IMG/VR virus record: IMGVR_UViG_3300008267_000495
Coordinates: 1 to 20,907 of that record
DNA from: a virus
Length of the DNA stretch: 20,907 nt
Direction: 5' to 3' (one strand)
Both the position numbers and the translations under genes were made by a program. Positions 1 to 6,333 of this stretch are shown in pieces (position 1 is the stretch's first letter; every line of letters begins with the position of its first letter). The notes beneath the pieces are model-generated. The model saw only the letters and a program-made list of their open reading frames with translations. It searched no databases and was not told where the DNA came from.

Positions 1-216
1 TAGATGTTTAAATAAACGAGTTAATTTTTTACCTTTAGCATTACATACCCAACAATGCCAAGGATTGTCACCTTTAGCATTTGTATCCATGTTAACTTCA
101 AGTTTAGGTTTATGATGTTTACAAAATGGACAGTGATATGCTCTGTTATTTTTAGAGGTATTTTTACCTTTACCTAAAACAGAGTCTACTAATGTTATTA
201 ATAGTTGATTCACCAT
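1..216 (-). CDS. DNA primase zinc-binding domain (partial, N-terminus)
   Basis: This is the first 72 codons of a gene whose 3' part lies beyond the left edge. The translation holds two CxxC pairs, Cys29/Cys32 in AYHCPFCKHHKPKLEVN and Cys55/Cys58 in WHCWVC. This is the spacing of the zinc ribbon found at the N-terminus of bacterial and phage DNA primases (CHC2/gp61-like), where it helps choose the priming site on single-stranded DNA. An ATG at 216-214 is followed directly by GTG; I chose the ATG because it lies three bases after the TGA of the gene before it and the frame is closed just upstream by that same TGA. No Shine-Dalgarno is visible. The catalytic TOPRIM part would be outside the window, so a stand-alone zinc-ribbon protein remains possible. 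Confidence 0.72.
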   Translation of the reverse strand, partial: MVNQLLITLVDSVLGKGKNTSKNNRAYHCPFCKHHKPKLEVNMDTNAKGDNPWHCWVCNAKGKKLTRLFKHL

Positions 217-219
217 ACA

Positions 220-696
220 TCACAATGTATGAAGAAGAGCATTAGGGGCAAAGTCTTTCTTAAAAAACTTGCCTAATACATTATCATTGTAGCTGTTTAC
301 AAATAAGACATTATACTTGCACTGGTAAGCTGTTTCCCAGTATGTAAGTTCTTTTTTAGTTCTTACTAATTTAATGATTTTTCTAGTGAATGCTAAATCA
401 CCTTTGGATTTTATTTCTTCTAATATTTCTTTATTAGAACCCCAATATGTAGCCCAATCTGATTCTTTTTGTATTCTTTTAGTAGTTGCTTTCCTACCAG
501 GACCTGATTGTTCAGCTAGTTCTTTTTTAGTAAGTTTTTTCTTTATATTATGATAAAGACTTTTTTTACCAATGTAAAATTTACCTGTTATTGTATTTTT
601 GATTTCATAAATAAAACCAAAACAATCTTGTGGGAAATCTTCTATTGTTTTAAATTCTCTGACTTCTACATTTTCATACCAAAACCAATTATTCAT
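220..696 (-). CDS. GIY-YIG family endonuclease (Seg-like)
   Basis: The 158-residue protein contains GFIYEI (residues 27-32) followed nine residues later by YIGKKS (41-46), the two halves of the GIY-YIG nuclease core. Arg105 and Glu121 (in YWETAYQ) are candidates for the conserved Arg and metal-binding Glu. A DWATYWGSNKE segment (80-90) and the ending SYNDNVLGKFF fit the small free-standing nucleases seen in many T4-like phages. Such enzymes cut double-stranded DNA, either as homing enzymes or in DNA processing. No separate DNA-binding region is obvious; the basic stretch around 51-78 could serve. It lies between the structural genes and the primase, with only three bases to the primase start. 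I see no intron or split gene nearby that it would home into. The family call is fairly sure; the biological role is not. Confidence 0.65.
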   Translation of the reverse strand: MNNWFWYENVEVREFKTIEDFPQDCFGFIYEIKNTITGKFYIGKKSLYHNIKKKLTKKELAEQSGPGRKATTKRIQKESDWATYWGSNKEILEEIKSKGDLAFTRKIIKLVRTKKELTYWETAYQCKYNVLFVNSYNDNVLGKFFKKDFAPNALLHTL

Positions 697-699
697 ATT

Positions 700-1554
700 T
701 TAAAAGTTTAAGCCTACTTGTATTAATAACTCGTTATTAAAGTTTTTATTATATGGTCTAGGGAGTTTAGCCGTTGCCATTAACTCGTTATTATCATTAT
801 ATAAACCAACAGTTGTAATATAAGTTTGAGGATTATTATACCAACTTTGATGAATTATTTTTCCTGAACTACCTGAAATGAAACTTGGGTTCATAGAGTA
901 GTTATATTGATTGTTTCGGGCTCTTATAAAAACGTAATTTGTTGAAGTTAGATTTTCAGTACTAAGAGCAAAATCAACACTGAAAAAACTAGAAAGTAAA
1001 ATTAATCCAACATCTGGGAGGAAAAGACCAAATGATGTTCCTGTGCCATATCCTAATGCGTAACCACCTCCTGTTAAATTAGGGGCAGGTTTTAATTCAT
1101 AGGCTCTACCACAATTTAAAATTCTAGGGGGAGTTATATGACTATTATCTGTAATATTTGCTATTTTTATACTACCAGGGAGAAGTGGGAGAGAAGTATT
1201 TTTAGATACAGATATAACAGTAAACTGAGGTTGAGATGCTCCTCCCCATGTAATATCAGCATTGACATCTCCAACTACTATATTACGAATAGCTCCATAA
1301 ACTGTCTTTTGGTAATCATCACCATTTTTATTAGCACTAGTTCTACTAAATTGTAAATTAGCTGGGGTTCCAATATAGTAATTTGTTACAGTTCCAGTAG
1401 CAGTATCAACAGTATATGATACATTTTGAGTTTCAAAAGAAGGTGCAGTATTAGGAGTTCCTACAGGATTGCCATTCTCATCTTTCCAACATGATATGGA
1501 ATTACCATCATTGTTAAAAACAAAATCTTCGGGTGCTATTCTTGTTAGTGGCAT
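700..1554 (-). CDS. Virion structural protein, paralogue 3 of a tandem family
   Basis: This 284-residue protein is the last of three related proteins encoded side by side. It shares with the first (2439-3422) an N-terminal PEDF motif near residue 10, a central LLPGS, an LNCGRAYEL segment, FGLFLPDVGLILL, then RARNNQYNYSMNPSF (about 211-225) and the C-terminal module from about residue 245, YITTVGLYNDNNEL, with ATAKLPRP. The same C-terminal pattern is familiar from structural proteins of large marine and T4-like phages. There is no signal peptide or membrane segment. I infer a baseplate-peripheral or fibre-anchoring role from its place after the baseplate genes; no enzyme motif is visible. The start (ATG 1554-1552) lies one base past the stop of the gene upstream, and that short spacing suggests translational coupling. 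Confidence 0.7.
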   Translation of the reverse strand: MPLTRIAPEDFVFNNDGNSISCWKDENGNPVGTPNTAPSFETQNVSYTVDTATGTVTNYYIGTPANLQFSRTSANKNGDDYQKTVYGAIRNIVVGDVNADITWGGASQPQFTVISVSKNTSLPLLPGSIKIANITDNSHITPPRILNCGRAYELKPAPNLTGGGYALGYGTGTSFGLFLPDVGLILLSSFFSVDFALSTENLTSTNYVFIRARNNQYNYSMNPSFISGSSGKIIHQSWYNNPQTYITTVGLYNDNNELMATAKLPRPYNKNFNNELLIQVGLNF

Positions 1555-1555
1555 A

Positions 1556-2434
1556 TTATTTATCCATATTAATAACTATATTCATATCAACTGTTCTACT
1601 TGTAGGTATAGGTTGACTTAATTTTGCTATAGCTAACAATTCATTATTTGTATTATAAAGACCAACTGAAGTTATGTATGGAGCAAAAGATGATCCTGTT
1701 ACAAAATCAACTACATCTCCACTAACATTAACAGGCAACCCGTTAGAATTTACAGGATTTATATATTCAGACCCTGATAGTAAAGTTGGATTTAATGAGT
1801 AATTAAATTCATCTGGTCTAATAGTACATTTATATTGGGTTTCATAAACTGTTCTTGCAGGGCGATAAGAAACCTCTTGATCACCTATAAAAGAACTTAC
1901 TACAGTTTGATCAGTAATAATTATCATACCATGAGTATAAATAACATTTCCAATATATTCTGCATTAGAATTATATAAATTACCTTGACCATCATCTATA
2001 CATCCTGGTAAAAGTATGGTTGATGGTTTAATATAATCTCCAAATAAAGATTGGGGCACAATACCTACAGCTATTATATCATTTGCTCCGGTTGGAAAAT
2101 TTTTAATAGGGTAAAGACCACTTTGTAAATAATTATCATACCTACTATTAACATTAGCTGTTTGGCTACCCTCAACAACAACTCCTTGATTATCAACTAT
2201 AATATAAGGTTGAGGATCATTAGGTAAAGTATTACTATAATATAGTTGTTTTATAGAAGAATATACTAATGAAGCTGAAGGCCAAGGGGATGGGTTTTCT
2301 TCATCATCATCAGATCCAAATGTAGTATTCTTTCCTTTAAGAAAAGTAATAGTTGGAGAGCTTTTAAAGTCTCCATATACAACTAATGGAGATACAATTA
2401 TATCCTGTGATGTTAATGATTTGAAGGCACCCAT
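1556..2434 (-). CDS. Virion structural protein, paralogue 2 of a tandem family
   Basis: A 292-residue protein, the most divergent of the three tandem paralogues. It keeps EFNYSLNPTLLSG (about 209-221) and the C-terminal module starting at about residue 253, YITSVGLYNTNNELLAIAKL, plus an ILLPGC segment and an HGMIIIT strand where its neighbours have LLPGS and PDxGxILL. The N-terminal half otherwise differs and contains an acidic patch, GSDDDEENP, near residue 40. The conserved C-terminus with a variable front suggests a common docking module carrying different outer parts, but that is inference. It starts four bases after the preceding gene and lacks a Shine-Dalgarno sequence. The function is unknown beyond a probable place in the virion. 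Confidence 0.68.
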   Translation of the reverse strand: MGAFKSLTSQDIIVSPLVVYGDFKSSPTITFLKGKNTTFGSDDDEENPSPWPSASLVYSSIKQLYYSNTLPNDPQPYIIVDNQGVVVEGSQTANVNSRYDNYLQSGLYPIKNFPTGANDIIAVGIVPQSLFGDYIKPSTILLPGCIDDGQGNLYNSNAEYIGNVIYTHGMIIITDQTVVSSFIGDQEVSYRPARTVYETQYKCTIRPDEFNYSLNPTLLSGSEYINPVNSNGLPVNVSGDVVDFVTGSSFAPYITSVGLYNTNNELLAIAKLSQPIPTSRTVDMNIVINMDK

Positions 2435-2438
2435 TCAT

Positions 2439-3422
2439 TTAGAAATCTAACTTAACACGTATTAAAGCTTCTTTAGTAAAGTCTTTTTTAAGTGGTTTTG
2501 ATAATTTAGCTACAGCTAATAATTCGTTATTATCATTATACATTCCTACAGATGTAATATATGTAGATGGATTTTGAACCCAAATGTTTTGTAAAATAGA
2601 ACCAGCACTAGCAGAAACTGAGAAGCTTGGGTTTACTGAATAGTTAAATTCAGCATTTCGAGCTCTACAAAATATAAAATCTGATGTTACTGTTTCTTCA
2701 CTCTGAAGAGCAAATGTATCTAAATCAGTAATTAAAGTATTAGGCCAATTAGTAGCATTAGTATTTGATCCAGCAGATGTTGTAGGACCACCAGCAACTG
2801 TTATAGCAGATGGGTTTAAAAGTATAACTCCTATATCTGGGAGGAATAAACCAAATGATCCATTAGTTGATCCAGCAGGCATTCTTCCATTTCCTCTACT
2901 ACCTGATCCAAGATTAAATACTCTACCACAATTTAAGTAATTCACAACTGGGGTTATTGCACTGTCATCTGTTATAGAATAAGAACCACCACTAAATTTT
3001 AATTCAAGACTTCCGGGGAGTAAAGCTTGTTTATAACGTGCCCTATTAAAAACTATAGCATAAAAATTATTTTTAGAAACTCCTCCAAAATTAAAATTTG
3101 CTCCTTCATCTTCACCATATACTAAATTAAGGAATTGTCCATAAACAGTTCGGGTAGGTGATAAACCTGGGACTCCGGAGTTATACCATAATGATCCAGA
3201 TCCGTTTGAATCTCCATACGCAACTGCGAATTGAACTTGGGATGAAGGGGTACTAAAAGTTTGGTCGTAAACATTAATATAATAATCACCACTTTGTCCA
3301 TCAATTTGAGAAGGATTTGTAAAAAAATCATTTAATGAAGCTGAAAAGTTTGACCATATTGGGGCAGCTATAGAATCAGCACTTATTAAAAAATCTTCAG
3401 GGTCTAGTCTTTTAAATGACAT
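2439..3422 (-). CDS. Virion structural protein, paralogue 1 of a tandem family
   Basis: At 327 residues this is the longest of the three paralogues. In order it shows FKRLDPEDF at the N-terminus, a VYGQFLNLVYG stretch, ALLPGSLEL, SAITPVVNYLNCGRVF, a Gly/Ser-rich turn, SFGLFLPDIGVILL, then a Ser/Thr/Asn-rich insert of about 30 residues absent from paralogue 3, then RARNAEFNYSVNPSF and the C-terminal YITSVGMYNDNNELLAVAKL module from about residue 288. Paralogues 1 and 3 look collinear over most of their length, so they probably arose by duplication. There are no membrane segments. The eleven-base gap to the gene before contains only A and T apart from one G or C, with no Shine-Dalgarno. The likely role is in the baseplate periphery or tail fibre; I cannot say which. 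Confidence 0.7.
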   Translation of the reverse strand: MSFKRLDPEDFLISADSIAAPIWSNFSASLNDFFTNPSQIDGQSGDYYINVYDQTFSTPSSQVQFAVAYGDSNGSGSLWYNSGVPGLSPTRTVYGQFLNLVYGEDEGANFNFGGVSKNNFYAIVFNRARYKQALLPGSLELKFSGGSYSITDDSAITPVVNYLNCGRVFNLGSGSRGNGRMPAGSTNGSFGLFLPDIGVILLNPSAITVAGGPTTSAGSNTNATNWPNTLITDLDTFALQSEETVTSDFIFCRARNAEFNYSVNPSFSVSASAGSILQNIWVQNPSTYITSVGMYNDNNELLAVAKLSKPLKKDFTKEALIRVKLDF

Positions 3423-3433
3423 ATTTTAATATA

Positions 3434-4099
3434 TTAACAATTTGTATTTTTATTTAATTGAATAGGTACTGTTATTCTAGCACCACTATCTCTACCTATA
3501 ACTGTTAAAGAAGTAGATAATTGAGTCACACCTTCAGGGAATAACACATTTACTGTTGTAGCAGTCATATTAATAGTTGTACCAACAACTGTTTTAGAGA
3601 CAGCAGCTCCTAAAGTTGTTGTAGAATTTAAAGCAGTAGCTTGAGCTGTATTAATACCAACACCATTAAAACTACTCATTAATCGGACATCTCCAATAGT
3701 AGCAACATATCCAGATGATTCATAAGTTTGAGTACCACCTAAATAATTAAGTGTTTGAGGTGTGATAGCGATTGAAGCACCTTGATATAAAGATATAACT
3801 TGGTAACCAACATCTAAAATAGGTAATTTAGAAGTACCTCTTGGGAGAGTAGTAAGCAAATATTTCATTGCTTGTGTTTCATTAGGAAATGCTTCTAATA
3901 AAGGCATATTATCAATTGCTCTTCCATAGAATGATGATCCTTGAGGGTCATTAGGATTCCATAAAGTATAATCAATTTCATCATCTGCTAAAGCAAATTG
4001 TGTAATTCTAAAAGAACCATCATTTCTAGCTAACAATTCTCTACCTTTTCTTGTTAGAATAGCATCAACTGTAACTATTGAATTATTAAGATATCCCAT
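3434..4099 (-). CDS. Conserved T4-like phage virion protein of unknown function
   Basis: The 221-residue protein begins MGYLNNSIVTVDAILTRKGR, followed by ELLARNDGSFRITQFALADD and IDYTLWNP. This opening is familiar to me from conserved structural proteins of marine T4-like phages, where it sits in the tail or baseplate cluster. The middle holds PRGTSKLPILDVGYQ and the C-terminal half is rich in Thr, Val and Ala with alternating polar residues, as in beta-rich virion proteins. No catalytic motif, signal or membrane segment is visible. It is preceded by a 27-base gap that carries one of the recurring TATAAATA/TATTTATA elements (4119-4126), so transcription could be boosted here. The assignment as a virion protein is by family memory and context; the exact location in the particle is unknown. 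Confidence 0.65.
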   Translation of the reverse strand: MGYLNNSIVTVDAILTRKGRELLARNDGSFRITQFALADDEIDYTLWNPNDPQGSSFYGRAIDNMPLLEAFPNETQAMKYLLTTLPRGTSKLPILDVGYQVISLYQGASIAITPQTLNYLGGTQTYESSGYVATIGDVRLMSSFNGVGINTAQATALNSTTTLGAAVSKTVVGTTINMTATTVNVLFPEGVTQLSTSLTVIGRDSGARITVPIQLNKNTNC

Positions 4100-4118
4100 T
4101 TTATATAGATTATTTTAT

Positions 4119-4126
4119 TATAAATA
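4119..4126. promoter_or_regulatory. TATAAATA-type gap element
   Basis: The octamer reads TATAAATA on the plus strand and TATTTATA on the coding strand. It sits directly after the stop codon of the 526-residue gene and 20-27 bases ahead of the ATG at 4099. TATAAATA is the T4 late promoter core, but here it points away from the genes. It is listed because the same element recurs in other gaps of this window. Confidence 0.25.
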
Positions 4127-5707
4127 TTATTGAATTATTTCTTTATCAGTTAAATCAACGATTATTTTATCATATTTTTCTACTAATTCTTTAGATATAA
4201 ATTCAGGTTGAAGAATTCCTGAATAAGCACCGCCTGGGGCATCTTTAGCTACATCTAAAACTACATATGTTCCATCATTTATTACTCGATAAATTATAAA
4301 TTGATTTAAAGTTGAAACATTAATATCAATACCATCTAAATTACTTATAGCGGGGGTGACAAATAAGGCTAATGTTGAAATTTCTCCATAATCTAATATT
4401 CTAACTCTAAATATAGTGTGGATTTTAGTTTTATCATGATTAAATCTTATAAAATCTCCAGGTTTAATATCACTAAAAGGAATTTTAATTTCAGAAAAAC
4501 CAAATGTAGCTGAGGTTGGGTCAAGATTTTGGGCGAGATCAGATTCATATACAGGATAAAAAGGTGGAGTCATAGTTAAAGTAGTATAACCACCATTATC
4601 AAGATTATAAAAATTACTAACCCCATCAAAATAATCAGAATAAACAGCGTTTACTCCTTCAGTTAAAAGTACTTGCTGTTCACCTTCAAAAACTGTACCA
4701 GCTGGAATATCTTGATATACATAAAAAATTGAGTTAGTTCTGTCATCAGCATTACCTTTGATTCTAATCTGGTTATCCTCACTACCATTAGCAACTTTAG
4801 CTTGAACTTTAAAAATGTCATTTTGGTTATAATCAAGCCATCCACTAAAACCTGATGACCATGTTCCTGAAGCTCCATTAGATATAGTACTGATTCCACT
4901 AGAATTAGCCATACCTGATTCAAAAACTACTTCTGTGTTATTTCTTACAACTCTAACAGTTATGTAATTTTCACGATAAGTACCACTAGCTTCCCATCCT
5001 GCTTCAATATATAATCCAATTTTAAATCTTATACGAGTAGCAGTTTCTAAAGAACTACTTTGGATGAGTTTATTAATTGAATCAGTATTATCCCAAACAT
5101 CAGGATCACCTCCGGATAAAAAATTGAAAAAAGCAAGATTGGAATATGTAGTTTGATTAAAAGTATCTTCTGAACTTTGTTTTTGAAATTGAGCTGTTGC
5201 GTTAGATACAGATACATTGGTATTATATGTTGTTAATGGTCCAAAACTCATAGTGGTAATATAATTTTGAACATTTTCTCCATTTTCAGTTACTAAAATA
5301 GGTACTATTCTTCCAACATGAGCTATTCTATGAGTACCTGTTAATATTTCAGAATTAGGTATTTCATCATATAATGGATTAGGTTCTATTAATTTAACAG
5401 TAGCATTTTTACCAACTTCAAAATTGTCAGTTAAGTTATATAATCCTACAGCTTGGGGACTATCAGCTACAGTAAAAGGTTCAGGATTAACAACATTACC
5501 TTCAGTATCAATCAAATACTTTATAAAATAACCTGTTCCATCTATATATTCAGGACCTGTTCCTCCTACACCATCAAAATAAGCAAAATATGTTTGATTT
5601 TGTTCTGCTACAGAAAATTTAGGTGTAGTGCCATAATTATATCTTTGGCTATTTAAAACGTCTAAATTACCTGGGTTTTGTTGAGCATAAACATTAAATG
5701 AAGGCAT
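4127..5707 (-). CDS. Large virion structural protein (baseplate/fibre-associated)
   Basis: A 526-residue protein that I recognise only as a likely phage structural component. The sequence is rich in Tyr, Asn, Thr and Gly and looks beta-rich throughout. The middle part (roughly residues 215-340) has alternating strands such as RIRFKIGLYIEAGWE, YITVRVVRN and DIFKVQAKVANG, and resembles a jelly-roll-like region by pattern alone. The last 150 residues contain KPGDFIRFNHDKTKIHTI, FIIYRVINDGTYVVLDV and a charged helical tail, VEKYDKIIVDLTDKE. The tail and the DGTYVVLDV stretch feel familiar from other T4-like structural proteins. There is no signal peptide or transmembrane helix. It lies between the 198-residue and 221-residue structural genes, which supports a virion role. 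A receptor-binding or spacer protein is possible but not shown. Confidence 0.6.
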   Translation of the reverse strand: MPSFNVYAQQNPGNLDVLNSQRYNYGTTPKFSVAEQNQTYFAYFDGVGGTGPEYIDGTGYFIKYLIDTEGNVVNPEPFTVADSPQAVGLYNLTDNFEVGKNATVKLIEPNPLYDEIPNSEILTGTHRIAHVGRIVPILVTENGENVQNYITTMSFGPLTTYNTNVSVSNATAQFQKQSSEDTFNQTTYSNLAFFNFLSGGDPDVWDNTDSINKLIQSSSLETATRIRFKIGLYIEAGWEASGTYRENYITVRVVRNNTEVVFESGMANSSGISTISNGASGTWSSGFSGWLDYNQNDIFKVQAKVANGSEDNQIRIKGNADDRTNSIFYVYQDIPAGTVFEGEQQVLLTEGVNAVYSDYFDGVSNFYNLDNGGYTTLTMTPPFYPVYESDLAQNLDPTSATFGFSEIKIPFSDIKPGDFIRFNHDKTKIHTIFRVRILDYGEISTLALFVTPAISNLDGIDINVSTLNQFIIYRVINDGTYVVLDVAKDAPGGAYSGILQPEFISKELVEKYDKIIVDLTDKEIIQ

Positions 5708-5718
5708 AATCTTTATTT

Positions 5719-6315
5719 TTAGTAGGGTATATTAAAATCACGTGAACTTTGTCTTGATCCATCATATCTAATATTAGACCAAGCTGCTGAAGCATAATTT
5801 GTATCTTGAACTGGGGCTCTATCTGCTGTTCCGGATACAAGTAATTCAAAATTATATGGTGTTGTTATACCAATTGAATAATCAACATCCATAAATTTAG
5901 CTGAAAATTGAGGGTTTATAGCATTATTCATGAGAGCATCATAATTACCATTAGTAAATGGTATATTATATCGACGAGTTGTTACTCCTTGAGAAGTGTA
6001 AGTACCATATGTAGTATATGTTGTAGATATTCCAGGATCAAATATTGGAGAAATAACTTCAGTTAAAGTACTATTATTTGGAGATAAGGGTTGAGGATAA
6101 ATCCAAAGTAAAAAATAATTGCCTTGAAATTGACGGTCTAAAATAATATATTCAATAGGTCCACCAAAAGCATCACTCCAAGGTACAACAAATGATTGAA
6201 TAGTAGCTAAATAATCAGATATATTAGTACCATCATTATCATTAGCTCTAATATGGATTTTAGCTAATTTAACACCATTATTAAAAGTATAATTCCAATT
6301 TATATTAGTAGGCAT
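5719..6315 (-). CDS. Probable virion structural protein
   Basis: This 198-residue product has no motif that I recognise. It starts MPTNINWNYTFNNGVKLAKI, is rich in aromatic and small polar residues, and is low in Lys and Glu in its second half, as expected for a folded beta-rich capsid or tail component. A PFTNGNYDALMNNAINPQFS stretch near residue 125 vaguely recalls the NPSF motif of the three paralogues further downstream, but the similarity is too short to claim common origin. It starts 18 bases after the 927-residue baseplate protein and ends 11 bases before the 526-residue protein. Context within the late tail cluster is the only real evidence for its role. Confidence 0.55.
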   Translation of the reverse strand: MPTNINWNYTFNNGVKLAKIHIRANDNDGTNISDYLATIQSFVVPWSDAFGGPIEYIILDRQFQGNYFLLWIYPQPLSPNNSTLTEVISPIFDPGISTTYTTYGTYTSQGVTTRRYNIPFTNGNYDALMNNAINPQFSAKFMDVDYSIGITTPYNFELLVSGTADRAPVQDTNYASAAWSNIRYDGSRQSSRDFNIPY

Positions 6316-6333
6316 ATTTTTTAGTCTTTAAGT

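Noticed and set aside
1138-1356. Open frame of 72 codons on the plus strand
   Set aside because: It lies wholly opposite a well-supported structural gene, has no recognisable protein pattern, and matches the biased codon shadow of that gene. The same holds for plus-strand frames near 5453, 8399, 14799 and 15357.
3122-3331. Second minus-strand frame inside paralogue 1
   Set aside because: It is an out-of-frame shadow of low complexity inside a gene with conserved motifs in the main frame. Similar shadows near 4663 and 15499 were dropped as well.
5890-5935. Weak likeness of NPQFS in the 198-residue protein to the NPSF motif of the three paralogues
   Set aside because: Only a few residues agree and the flanking C-terminal module is absent, so common origin is not supported.
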